Positions 1-7,621 of a DNA stretch of 19,546 nucleotides are shown here, in pieces (positions within the stretch are counted from its first letter, which is position 1; every line of letters starts with the position of its first letter). Source of the stretch: Lachnoclostridium sp. UBA7097 (GTDB lineage Bacteria; Bacillota; Clostridia; Lachnospirales; Lachnospiraceae). The position numbers and the translations under genes are program-made. Below the pieces are notes generated by a model that was not told the origin of the DNA, searched no databases, and saw only the letters and a list, made by a program, of their open reading frames with translations. The stretch is from positions 1 to 19,546 of the forward strand of contig DKYP01000013.1 of the NCBI GenBank assembly GCA_002499945.1, given 5' to 3'.

Positions 1-604
1 TGTAAAAAAGTATTCCTAAAATAAATGAAATTAAAATTGTCCATATAGCATACATTAATATCTCCCTGAATCCTAAAGAATTTCTAATTGTCCACATGGG
101 AATATGCCATAATACCCAAATAATTCCAACATATACCAATGCAACTTTTTTCCCTTTTGCAGCAGCTAATTTATTCAATAAAAAACCTCTCCATGCTATT
201 TCTTCAAGCAAGGCTGTCAAAAATAAATAAGAACAATTAAAAAAAACTGCCAAAATGTTTGGATAATTATTTGTGAACAAATCTTTTCCGCCCACACCCA
301 GGCAGTATATAGTTGAAAAGCACAAACCAATACTTCCTAATATTATGCAACTTAATATTGCCTGGAATTTTACCTTTTCTACAAATAAAACACTAAACCA
401 TTTTTTTAAATATCTATGTTTTGATGTAAAGAATATTGATATTAGAAATGGTACAGTAATAAACAAGTATTTTGAATTAAGTAACACTTGGGAAATGGGA
501 ATACCATTTTTTTCTAAAAACATGGGAAGATAGCATAAGTAAGAAAAGATAAGAACCAAAGCTATCCATAATAATACTTCTATATTTAATCTTCTCGTAT
601 TCAT
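1..604 (-). CDS. CPBP-family intramembrane metalloprotease, partial (C-terminus beyond left edge)
   Basis: The reading frame is open from an ATG at 602-604 to the left edge, giving 201 codons with no stop. The protein is very hydrophobic, with membrane segments near residues 10-30, 46-60, 81-101, 116-132, 155-170 and 183-201. Two CPBP (Abi) hallmarks are visible: EEIAWRGF (Glu134, Glu135, Arg139) and WVLWHIPM (His167). In this family these residues build the metal site of an integral-membrane protease; Rce1 is the eukaryotic relative, and many bacterial members sit near bacteriocin genes as immunity proteins. The last motif lies beyond the window. A second CPBP gene lies 200 bases upstream on the same strand. 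No strong ribosome binding site is visible, only a purine-rich GAGAAAAATAG. The family call is firm; substrate and role are unknown. Confidence 0.85.
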   Translation of the reverse strand, partial: MNTRRLNIEVLLWIALVLIFSYLCYLPMFLEKNGIPISQVLLNSKYLFITVPFLISIFFTSKHRYLKKWFSVLFVEKVKFQAILSCIILGSIGLCFSTIYCLGVGGKDLFTNNYPNILAVFFNCSYLFLTALLEEIAWRGFLLNKLAAAKGKKVALVYVGIIWVLWHIPMWTIRNSLGFREILMYAIWTILISFILGILFY

Positions 605-804
605 TCTATTTTTCTCATTTCATTCTGTTTTGTTTAATTGCCTGGCAACATTATTTTATCATAAGTACGCAATTAATTCTATTAAATATCCTTTAAACTT
701 CTTTTCATTAGCCATTTTTTCTTAATAATAGCCTGTTTGTAAAATTAAATATATTTTTAAGAGATAACCAAACTAATAATATTATCTATTTGTATATGGA
801 TAAA

Positions 805-1356
805 TTATTGTGATATAAGATATGCTGATAAGGTTTGCACCATATTGAAATGCAGGATTGCAAAAAATAAAGAAGAAATAAATAATGCTCTTATAACCCC
901 ATAATTATTTTTCAATCCTTCCAATATAAATCCTCTCATTAAAATTTCTTCTATAACAGGCGCAATAATACATACTTGCAACAAGCTTGTAACAGGTGAC
1001 TTAAGCAGACTTTGGATTATTGCCTGGTAACCATGCTCACTTTTTGGAAAAGCACTTTCAAATACAGGGTCTAAGCATTTATCTAAAAGCAGGAAAAATA
1101 AAATGGAACAAAAAACAGCCAAAAGAATGCCAATTGGTGTAACATTAGATAATATATGTATTTCATACTTGCTTTTGAGTAAAAAAATAAATCCAGCTGC
1201 ACATATCATTATAACTATAATATTTATCCATTCTGCATAATCTGGAAACGTCTTTCTCCATACTGCTATATTTAAAAATGTATAAAGAAGCATAATTCCA
1301 AAATATGCAACTACCCACATAATAGCATTGCTGATTTTTAATGTATTTTTTCCCAT
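805..1356 (-). CDS. CPBP-family membrane protein, apparently truncated at the C-terminus
   Basis: This encodes 183 residues with membrane segments near 11-30, 44-60, 74-91, 121-136 and 155-170. The CPBP first motif is EEILMRGF (Glu136, Glu137, Arg141) and the second is FFAILHF (His169). The protein ends about 14 residues after that His, whereas family members normally continue through two more helices and a final His/Asn motif. No remnant of the missing part is visible in any frame of the 200 bases downstream. It may therefore be an inactive, decaying copy or a non-proteolytic variant. An in-frame GTG at 1369-1371 would add five residues. The ATG at 1354-1356 is preferred because GGGG lies about 9 bases upstream, while nothing suitable precedes the GTG. 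Tandem arrangement with the CPBP gene downstream suggests duplication or a shared role. Confidence 0.75.
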   Translation of the reverse strand: MGKNTLKISNAIMWVVAYFGIMLLYTFLNIAVWRKTFPDYAEWINIIVIMICAAGFIFLLKSKYEIHILSNVTPIGILLAVFCSILFFLLLDKCLDPVFESAFPKSEHGYQAIIQSLLKSPVTSLLQVCIIAPVIEEILMRGFILEGLKNNYGVIRALFISSLFFAILHFNMVQTLSAYLISQ

Positions 1357-1371
1357 ACCATAATACCCCAC

Positions 1372-1750
1372 ATAATAATATACTTGTTACTGAACCGCTT
1401 ATATGTCAATTACACCATTTTTAATAAGAAGTTTCTTAATAGCATTTTATCAAACGGAAAAAACGTCAATATTTTTTTGAATTATAAGAATTGTACTGTT
1501 AATACTCACAGTCAAATATCAAACATTCCAGCAATTGCAAAGTATTTTTTTATAAAACAGCAAGCCAAAGTAAACCGCTTGGACGAAATGTTATTTAATT
1601 AAGGTTAGAATTGCCAGCCATCTATAAAAACTACACAACCTAAAAAATGTAAAAATTGAAAAAATAAAACAGGTTGTATTATTTGTATAAGTAAGTTATA
1701 CTATCTTTATAACAGATGGCAAAGTAAATTGATAAAACAGGAGGATAAAT
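1372..1750. other. Intergenic region between divergent units; no gene supported
   Basis: This stretch is very A+T-rich. A 72-codon open frame (1384-1602) starts with TTG, has no ribosome binding site and is compositionally poor, so it is not called. Near the left gene, on the minus strand, a TTGACA lies 21 bases from a TATATT; that spacing is too long for a confident promoter. On the plus side there is a clear promoter (1674-1702), listed separately. A 7-base inverted repeat, ACAACCT at 1635-1641 and AGGTTGT at 1671-1677, reaches into the -35 box. It could be an operator or may be chance. Confidence 0.5.
1674..1702 (+). promoter_or_regulatory. Sigma-A type promoter of the DUF4358/MBOAT/DHHW operon
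   Basis: TTGTAT (1674-1679) and TATACT (1697-1702) are separated by exactly 17 bases. This gives a transcript start near 1709 and a leader of about 40 bases to the ATG at 1751. A strong AGGAGG lies at 1739-1744. Confidence 0.7.
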
Positions 1751-2323
1751 ATGAGAAAAAAATTATTAGCTGTTATTATGGCATTTTCACTGGCGGCAGG
1801 CAGTGCTTCATATGTGCCAGTATTAAATGATGGGGCAGTTGCGGCAGAAGCTGCTAAAAAGAAAGTTAAAAAACCATCAATAAAGAAGATACGCAAGGCA
1901 GTAGTAAATGCATTTGGTGAAAGTTATGCTGCAGATATGTCTTTAACAAGCGAAGAAATTAAAACAAGATACGGGATTCCGTCTTCATGGTATACAGATG
2001 CTATTGCTGAAATACCAATGATGAGTGCACATGTTGATACATTTATTGCTGTAAAGGCAAAAAATAAAAATGCCAGGAAAAAGGTTAAAAAGAAACTGTC
2101 AGATTACAGGAAGACACTTGTTGCTGATACTATGCAGTATCCTATGAACCTGGCCAAAATACAGGCATCAAGGGTATATGTAAAGGATGACTATGTATTC
2201 TTTATTATGCTTGGCTTTATAGACAGCAGCATAGAGGAAACAGGAACAGATGAACAGATGATAGAGGCATATAAGGCTGAGAACCAGAAAGCAGTAGATG
2301 CTATAAACGCACTGTTTAAATAA
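1751..2323 (+). CDS. Secreted DUF4358-like protein
   Basis: A 190-residue protein that starts with a classical signal peptide: a lysine-rich N-terminus, a hydrophobic core at residues 5-20, and Ala-rich sequence to about residue 35. There is no lipobox cysteine. A Lys-rich stretch (36-48) follows, then a globular part that includes the segment EEIKTRYGIP and a predicted beta strand, DYVFFIMLGFID. Length and layout resemble DUF4358 proteins, which from memory of the family are short extracytoplasmic proteins often found beside MBOAT and DHHW genes, as here. The biochemical function is not established. It follows a promoter and AGGAGG, and the MBOAT gene begins 14 bases after its stop, so the two are almost certainly co-transcribed. 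It is probably an accessory factor outside the membrane for the O-acyltransferase; that role is inferred from position. Confidence 0.7.
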   Translation: MRKKLLAVIMAFSLAAGSASYVPVLNDGAVAAEAAKKKVKKPSIKKIRKAVVNAFGESYAADMSLTSEEIKTRYGIPSSWYTDAIAEIPMMSAHVDTFIAVKAKNKNARKKVKKKLSDYRKTLVADTMQYPMNLAKIQASRVYVKDDYVFFIMLGFIDSSIEETGTDEQMIEAYKAENQKAVDAINALFK

Positions 2324-2337
2324 GCGGGGGGATTTTT

Positions 2338-3762
2338 ATGGTATTTAGCAGTCTGCTGTTTTTATTCCGCTTTTTGCCATGCGTCCTGATTATTTATTTT
2401 ATAGCGCCAGGTTGTTTTAAGAATACTTGGAAGAACCTGGTGCTGTTTTTTGCCAGTCTTGTATTTTATGCATGGGGAGAACCTGTATATGTTGTCCTGA
2501 TGCTTTTTTCAACGGTAGTTGATTATATAAATGGCGGGCTGGCAGGATATTTTATAAAAAGGGACAGAAAAAATGCAGCAAGGTTTTTTGTATTTTTATC
2601 AGTAATAATTAACCTGTCACTCCTTGGCTTTTTTAAATATGCAGGGTTTGTAACAGATATATGGAACAGTGTTAGTGGCATGGATATCCAGATAAAGGAA
2701 CTTGCACTTCCTATAGGCATATCTTTCTATACATTCCAGACCATGTCATATACAATAGATATTTACAGGGGGGAAGCAGAACCTGAAAAAAATATTATAA
2801 ATTTCGGGGCTTATGTTGCATTATTTCCACAGCTTATAGCAGGACCGGTTGTAAGGTTTAAGGATATTTCTGTTGCGTTAAGGGAGAGAAGTGTTACAAC
2901 AGAAAAATTATCTTATGGCGCAATAAGGTTTGTAACAGGACTTGGCAAAAAAGTAATTCTTGCAAACCAGGCAGGGGAGATTTTTAATACAGTTACAGCG
3001 TATTCTGCCGGAAATCTTACAGCTTTATCTGCATGGTTTGGATTATTAATGTTTACATTCCAGATATATTTTGATTTCTCAGGATATTCAGATATGGCAA
3101 TTGGGCTTATGGCAATATTTGGGTTCAGGATACCAGAGAATTTTAATTATCCCTATATGTCAAAAAGCATTACAGAGTTCTGGCGCAGATGGCATATGTC
3201 ACTTGGAACGTGGTTTAAAGAATATGTTTATATACCACTGGGAGGCAGCAGGAAGGGTATGCCACGTACATTTTTAAATATTTTTATTGTATGGTTCCTG
3301 ACAGGCTTGTGGCATGGGGCAAGTTTTAATTTTATAGCATGGGGAATGTATTTTTGTTTCTTTCTTTTAATAGAAAAACTTGGGTTTTTAAAATTGCTTG
3401 GCAGGCTTCCAAAGTTTATAGGCCATATATATGCACTTATGGTAATATATGCCGGGTGGCTTCTTTTTGCATGGGAAGATATAAAAGGGCACAGGGTATT
3501 TATAAAAGCAATGGCAGGAATGGGGGAGGCAGGGCTTAATAATAATGCTACAATGTATCTGGTTGTTAGTAATATTGTCCTGCTTATTATGCTGATAGCC
3601 GGGAGTACAAATATTCCGGCCAAAGCAGGAATATGGGTGTGCAGTAAAAGTAAAATATGCAAATGTATTTTGCCGCCTTTATTTGTAGCAATAGTGTTTA
3701 TTATATCAGTTTCATATCTGGTAAATGGTACTTATAACCCGTTTTTATACTTCAGGTTTTAA
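2338..3762 (+). CDS. MBOAT-family membrane O-acyltransferase (AlgI/DltB-like)
   Basis: A 474-residue polytopic membrane protein of the usual AlgI-like length. Diagnostic segments are GISFYTFQTMSYTIDIYRG (127-145), LFPQLIAGPVVRF (162-174), YFDFSGYSDMAIG (244-256), FWRRWHMSLGTWFKEYVYIP (281-300) followed by LGG, and LTGLWHGASFNF (321-332). His326 in the last segment aligns with the invariant catalytic His of the family, and His286 is the second conserved His. Such proteins move an acyl group, usually acetyl, across the membrane onto surface polysaccharides or teichoic acids, working with an extracytoplasmic SGNH/AlgJ-like partner. The DHHW protein encoded next is the likely partner. A run of G residues at 2327-2332 is the ribosome binding site. 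Acyl donor and acceptor cannot be inferred from the sequence. Confidence 0.93.
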   Translation: MVFSSLLFLFRFLPCVLIIYFIAPGCFKNTWKNLVLFFASLVFYAWGEPVYVVLMLFSTVVDYINGGLAGYFIKRDRKNAARFFVFLSVIINLSLLGFFKYAGFVTDIWNSVSGMDIQIKELALPIGISFYTFQTMSYTIDIYRGEAEPEKNIINFGAYVALFPQLIAGPVVRFKDISVALRERSVTTEKLSYGAIRFVTGLGKKVILANQAGEIFNTVTAYSAGNLTALSAWFGLLMFTFQIYFDFSGYSDMAIGLMAIFGFRIPENFNYPYMSKSITEFWRRWHMSLGTWFKEYVYIPLGGSRKGMPRTFLNIFIVWFLTGLWHGASFNFIAWGMYFCFFLLIEKLGFLKLLGRLPKFIGHIYALMVIYAGWLLFAWEDIKGHRVFIKAMAGMGEAGLNNNATMYLVVSNIVLLIMLIAGSTNIPAKAGIWVCSKSKICKCILPPLFVAIVFIISVSYLVNGTYNPFLYFRF

Positions 3763-3790
3763 ATTATAACAAATTATAATAAATTATAAT
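3761..3790 (+). repeat. Three tandem copies of a 10-base A+T repeat
   Basis: The unit AAATTATAA plus C or T occurs three times without gaps (3761-3770, 3771-3780, 3781-3790). It starts inside the TAA stop of the MBOAT gene and fills most of the gap before the next ribosome binding site (AAGGGG, 3799-3804). It is probably slippage-generated spacer DNA. A role in tuning expression of the downstream gene is possible but unproven. Confidence 0.8.
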
Positions 3791-3815
3791 TAAGAAAGAA
3801 GGGGTATAAATAATT

Positions 3816-4943
3816 ATGAAACGTTTGTCCAGGTTTCTGCCAGTGGCAGTATTCTTTATTATGCTTCTTACAGGGATGGCAGCAGGGATTTTACAGAAGG
3901 ATAAGACATATTCTTCTACTGAGAACAGGACATTACAGCAGTTTCCAAAGCTTAATGTAAAAAGGGTTCTTAATGGGAAGTTCCAGAAGAAGTATGAAAC
4001 ATATCTTGCTGACCAGTTTCCAGAAAGGGATTCATGGGTAAAGTTACAAAGTATTACAGAAAGGGTATTTGGAAAGACAGAATCCAATGGTGTATATTTT
4101 GGTAAGAAGGGATATCTTTTAGAGAAATATACAGAAGAAGATATTGACAATAAACTTGCAGGTAAAAATATTAATATACTTGGAAAGTTTGTTAAAGAAG
4201 CTTCTAAAACTGCAGATGTTAAAGTTATGATGGTTCCGTCTAAAACTTTTGTGTTAAAGGACTATATGCCGGCATTTGCAGAAACTTATGATGAAAATAT
4301 ATTTTATAATAAACTTGAAAAGAAACTTCCAGATAATGTTATTGTAGATGTTTATGGTATCTTAAGGGAACACAGGGATGAAGATATATTTTACAGGACA
4401 GACCACCACTGGACAACCCACGGGGCATGGTATGGTTATGGTGCTTATATTAAAGCATGTGGCACAGGGCCTGGGAATGCAGAAGCAAAGAAGGATTTAA
4501 AAACAGTTTCAAAAAGCTTTCTTGGTACTTCATATTCAAAAGTGAATATGTATTCCCGTGAAGATGAAATAAATATTTATGAACCTGTAAATGAAATGAC
4601 AGTTGTATATAATCTTGGTGAAAAGACAGAGAATACTTTTTACCAGACAGGGTTTTTAGAGAAAAAGGACAAATACAGTGTATTTTTTGGTGGAAACCAG
4701 GCACTTCTTGAAATATCAGGCGGGGTTAAAAATAAAAAAACACTTTTTATTGTAAAAGATTCTTTTGCCAACTGCATAATTCCATTTCTTGCAGAGGATT
4801 ACGAAAAAGTCGTTGTAGCAGATATGCGTCACCTTAATGCAGGGATGACAATGCTTTTAAGGAAGTATAATCCTACAGATGTACTTGTGCTTTATAATAC
4901 TATACAGTTTATGCAGGATAAAGATTTTGCATTGAAATTTTAA
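3816..4943 (+). CDS. DHHW-family protein (AlgJ/AlgX-like O-acetylation partner)
   Basis: A 375-residue protein with a single N-terminal membrane anchor (about residues 8-25) and an extracytoplasmic domain. The N-terminal STENRTLQQFP (34-44) is typical of the family. The name-giving motif is present as YRTDHHWTTHGA (193-204; Asp196, His197, His198, Trp199). The segment IVKDSFANC (312-320) resembles the Ser-containing block of AlgJ/AlgX SGNH-like acetyltransferases, with Ser316 as candidate nucleophile and Asp196/His198 as the other catalytic residues. In the alginate system such proteins take the acetyl group delivered by the MBOAT protein and place it on polysaccharide outside the membrane. 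The gene lies 53 bases after the MBOAT gene behind AAGGGG, consistent with one operon. The target polymer here is unknown. Confidence 0.85.
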   Translation: MKRLSRFLPVAVFFIMLLTGMAAGILQKDKTYSSTENRTLQQFPKLNVKRVLNGKFQKKYETYLADQFPERDSWVKLQSITERVFGKTESNGVYFGKKGYLLEKYTEEDIDNKLAGKNINILGKFVKEASKTADVKVMMVPSKTFVLKDYMPAFAETYDENIFYNKLEKKLPDNVIVDVYGILREHRDEDIFYRTDHHWTTHGAWYGYGAYIKACGTGPGNAEAKKDLKTVSKSFLGTSYSKVNMYSREDEINIYEPVNEMTVVYNLGEKTENTFYQTGFLEKKDKYSVFFGGNQALLEISGGVKNKKTLFIVKDSFANCIIPFLAEDYEKVVVADMRHLNAGMTMLLRKYNPTDVLVLYNTIQFMQDKDFALKF

Positions 4944-4989
4944 AATAAAATTTATATATGATAATTCTAAGAGAGGAAGAATTTAAGTA

Positions 4990-6585
4990 ATGGACAATAC
5001 CAGAATTAGTAAAAAGTTTGTGTACCTGTTTATAATGGCGGTATTTGCAGGTTTTATTTTTGTGGGGAATACCTGCCAGGCAAAACAGGAATTTATAGTT
5101 GGTTTTGATGCAGAATTCCCGCCATATGGATATATGGATGAAAACGGGGAGTATACAGGTTTTGACCTTGACCTGGCTGCTGAGGTCTGTAAACGTAATG
5201 GCTGGACTTTGGTTAAGCGTCCTATTTCATGGAATACCAAAGATTCAGAACTTGAATCAGGGGCTATTTCATGTATATGGAACGGTTTTACAATGAACGG
5301 GCGTGAGAAACAGTATACATGGTCAACACCATACGTTGACAATTCACAGGTAGTGATAACCAGAAATGATTCAGGAATTAAAGAACTTAAAGATTTATCT
5401 GGCAAGATACTGGCAGTACAGACTGATTCATCAGCCCTTGCCGCACTGGAAGGGGAAGATGCCACAGATGAAAACAAAGCACTTGCACAGTCGTTAAAAG
5501 AACTGCAGCAGGTAGAAGATTATAATTCTGCTTTTATGAACCTTGAAAGCGGCATGGTTGATGCTATTGCAATGGATATAGGTGTTGCTGCATACCAGCT
5601 TTCATCAAAAAGTGATATATTTATAATGCTTGATGAAAAGCTTTCATCAGAGGAATATGGCATAGGTTTTAAGCTTGGAAATACAGAATTACGTGATAAA
5701 GTACAGCTTACATTGCTTGATATGCTGGAAGATGGCACATTTGACAGCATTGTTAAAAAATGGGGGCTTGGGGACAGCGCATGCCTTAGCCTTGAAGATA
5801 CTACATATATAGACGGGGGCAGAGTGCCTTCTCCTGGCAGCAACGGTGTTGATAACCAGGATAACACAGATAACAACCTGGAAGATACAGATACACAGGA
5901 TAATGTAAAATCCAGTGCACCAAAGGCGGGGAAAATGAGTATTGCACAGATTGTAAAACAGCTTTCAACAGGGCTTGCTGCTACAGTTGGCATATTTGTT
6001 CTTACACTGTTGTTTTCAATGCCATTGGGGCTTGTTGTTGCAGCGGCAAGGATGTCAAAGTATAAAATCCCACAGTGGATAGCAAAGATTTATATTTCCA
6101 TTTTAAGGGGAACACCATTGATGCTGCAGCTTATAGTTGTATTTTTTGCACCATATTATGTGTTTAAAATATCAACCCCGTATGCTTACCGTTTTTATGC
6201 TGTAATAATTGGATTTTCATTGAATTATTCTGCATATTTTGCTGAAATATACCGTTCAGGGATACAAAGCATCCCGCAGGGACAGAGGGAAGCGGCGCAG
6301 ATTATGGGATATAACAGGGGACAGACTTTTTTCAGGATAATATTCCCACAGATGGTTAAACGTGTACTTCCTCCTGTTACCAATGAGGTTATAACACTTG
6401 TAAAAGATACATCTCTTGCATTTGCACTTTCTTATGCAGAAATGTTTACACTTGCAAAGCAGGTTGCCGCAGCCCAGAAATCCTTAGTTCCTCTTTTTGT
6501 GGCAGGAGTATTTTATTATATATTTAATTTTATTGTTGCCCTATTAATGGAGAGGATTGAAAAACGCCTTGATTATTACAAATAG
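4990..6585 (+). CDS. Polar amino acid ABC transporter, fused substrate-binding protein and permease
   Basis: A 531-residue fusion. Residues 10-30 form a signal/anchor helix. Residues 34-260 are a family 3 solute-binding domain, opening with IVGFDAEFPPYGYMDENGEY (36-55) and containing MNGREKQYTWSTPY (102-115), in which Arg105 matches the ligand-binding Arg of amino-acid binders. A Ser/Asp/Asn-rich linker (about 263-313) leads to a permease domain (about 318-531). This has five or so membrane helices and the EAA loop REAAQIMGYNRGQTFFRIIF (433-452), which docks the ATPase. Such fusions are known for Gram-positive glutamine/glutamate-type importers. A ribosome binding site, GAGAGGAAG, lies at 4971-4979, and the partner ATPase gene starts 14 bases after the stop. 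Ligand specificity (Gln, Glu, Arg, cystine and others) cannot be set by eye. Confidence 0.93.
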   Translation: MDNTRISKKFVYLFIMAVFAGFIFVGNTCQAKQEFIVGFDAEFPPYGYMDENGEYTGFDLDLAAEVCKRNGWTLVKRPISWNTKDSELESGAISCIWNGFTMNGREKQYTWSTPYVDNSQVVITRNDSGIKELKDLSGKILAVQTDSSALAALEGEDATDENKALAQSLKELQQVEDYNSAFMNLESGMVDAIAMDIGVAAYQLSSKSDIFIMLDEKLSSEEYGIGFKLGNTELRDKVQLTLLDMLEDGTFDSIVKKWGLGDSACLSLEDTTYIDGGRVPSPGSNGVDNQDNTDNNLEDTDTQDNVKSSAPKAGKMSIAQIVKQLSTGLAATVGIFVLTLLFSMPLGLVVAAARMSKYKIPQWIAKIYISILRGTPLMLQLIVVFFAPYYVFKISTPYAYRFYAVIIGFSLNYSAYFAEIYRSGIQSIPQGQREAAQIMGYNRGQTFFRIIFPQMVKRVLPPVTNEVITLVKDTSLAFALSYAEMFTLAKQVAAAQKSLVPLFVAGVFYYIFNFIVALLMERIEKRLDYYK

Positions 6586-6599
6586 ATGGAGGATTTATA

Positions 6600-7358
6600 A
6601 TGAGTGTATTAGAAATGAAAAATATTAAGAAAAGTTTTGGAAGCAAGGTTGTGTTAAAGGATATAACTTTAAAAGTAGAAAAAGGGGAAGTGGTGTCCAT
6701 TATAGGGCCATCAGGTTCAGGCAAATCAACTCTTTTAAGGTGTGCAACATTTCTTGAACATATTGATAACGGGGAAATTTCTTATATAGGTAAAAAAGTG
6801 GTTACAAAAGGGGCGGACGGGGCTGTTTACCCGCCAAAGAAGGAATTGCAGCAGGCATGTTCAAACTTTGGGCTGGTGTTCCAGAATTTTAATTTATTCC
6901 CACATTTTTCAGTAATGAAGAATATTGCGGATGCACCTATAGTAATACAAAAAAGGAATAAAGATGAAGTATATAAAGAGGTAAGGGAACTTCTGGAAAA
7001 AGTTGGAATAGGGGATAAGGAAAATTCATATCCATGTGAACTTTCAGGCGGGCAGCAGCAGCGTGTAGCCATTGCAAGGGCACTTGCACTGCATCCTGCA
7101 ATGCTCTATTTTGATGAACCTACATCAGCACTTGATCCTGAAATTACGGCAGAAATACTACGTGTTTTAAAAAGCCTTGCAGCAGAGAAAATGACAATGG
7201 TAATAGTAACACATGAAATAGACTTTGCAAGGGCAGTATCTGACAGGGTGGTATTTATGGATGGCGGTATGGTAATCGAAGAAGGAAGGCCGGAAGATGT
7301 TATAGACAATCCGGGGAATGAACGTACAAAGATGTTTTTAAAGAAACTGCATGTGTAA
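6600..7358 (+). CDS. Polar amino acid ABC transporter ATP-binding protein (GlnQ-like)
   Basis: A 252-residue protein with a complete set of ABC ATPase motifs: Walker A GPSGSGKST (36-44), Q-loop Gln95 in FQNFNLFPH, signature LSGGQQQRVAIARAL (148-162), Walker B with catalytic Glu in LYFDEPTSALDP (169-180), and switch His205 in VTHE. The FQNFNLFPH and IARALALHPAMLYFDEPTSALDPE blocks are typical of the amino-acid (PAAT) subfamily. It powers import through the fused binding-protein/permease encoded immediately upstream. TGGAGG just upstream is its ribosome binding site. It has an insertion (about residues 67-88) between the Walker A region and the Q-loop, of the kind seen in several clostridial relatives. 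No convincing hairpin-plus-T terminator follows the stop. Confidence 0.95.
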   Translation: MSVLEMKNIKKSFGSKVVLKDITLKVEKGEVVSIIGPSGSGKSTLLRCATFLEHIDNGEISYIGKKVVTKGADGAVYPPKKELQQACSNFGLVFQNFNLFPHFSVMKNIADAPIVIQKRNKDEVYKEVRELLEKVGIGDKENSYPCELSGGQQQRVAIARALALHPAMLYFDEPTSALDPEITAEILRVLKSLAAEKMTMVIVTHEIDFARAVSDRVVFMDGGMVIEEGRPEDVIDNPGNERTKMFLKKLHV

Positions 7359-7398
7359 ATATAGGGGCTGCCTGCCAAAGTGGGAAAATTAAATATGC

Positions 7399-7427
7399 TT
7401 GTATTTTTCTATAAAACATGATATAAT
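7399..7427 (+). promoter_or_regulatory. Sigma-A type promoter of the dynamin-like GTPase operon
   Basis: TTGTAT (7399-7404) is followed after exactly 17 bases by a perfect TATAAT (7422-7427). Transcription would start near 7434, leaving a leader of about 188 bases before the ATG at 7622. This is the best -10 box seen in the window. Confidence 0.8.
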
Positions 7428-7433
7428 CCGATT

Positions 7434-7621
7434 TAGGTGTAAAAATGATATAGTTCATTCATTATATACTAAATATTATTACATAAAAATGATTGTATTT
7501 TTATCTGATATAGCCTCCGGTGTATTGCAGAGGCGTGGATTTGCCTTTGCCAGCAGGACTGGAATGCGCCACGCAGCAAAAATGCTGGTGGCATTATTTA
7601 ATGCAAGGAGGATTAAGGATA
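7434..7621 (+). promoter_or_regulatory. Structured 5' leader with mutually exclusive helices (candidate RNA switch or attenuator)
   Basis: The first 75 bases are A+T-rich. From 7511 the composition turns sharply G+C-rich and dense with complementary segments. GCCTC (7513-7517) pairs with GAGGC (7530-7534). CCAG (7550-7553) pairs with CTGG (7559-7562). A strong hairpin joins GCCAC and CAGCA (7568-7578, one bulged G) to TGCTG and GTGGC (7583-7592) around an AAAA loop. GCATT (7591-7595) can pair either with AATGC at 7563-7567 or with AATGC at 7600-7604, right before the ribosome binding site AAGGAGG (7605-7611). GTGG at 7535-7538 competes for CCAC at 7569-7572. CCTCC (7514-7518) is complementary to the GGAGG of the ribosome binding site. 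I could not match it to a riboswitch class I know. No reading frame through it is convincing. Confidence 0.55.

Noticed and set aside
273..533. 86-codon open frame on the plus strand
   Set aside because: It lies antisense inside the partial CPBP gene, which has the recognisable family motifs.
1384..1602. 72-codon open frame on the plus strand
   Set aside because: It starts with TTG, lacks a ribosome binding site, and its product is low-complexity and resembles translated A+T-rich spacer.
2338..4943. Alginate biosynthesis assignment for the MBOAT/DHHW pair
   Set aside because: No alginate polymerase or other alginate genes are present, and the organism type makes alginate unlikely; only the general O-acylation role is supported.
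4983..5477. 164-codon frame on the minus strand
   Set aside because: It is a shadow of the amino acid binding-protein domain, with no start signal and no recognisable product.
5520..5993. 157-codon minus-strand frame rich in Ser and Pro
   Set aside because: It is antisense to the importer fusion; the composition reflects the complement of the binding domain and linker codons.
7520..7621. N-terminal extension of the dynamin-like GTPase
   Set aside because: The 34 added residues fall in the base-paired leader, and AAGGAGG is placed for the ATG at 7622.
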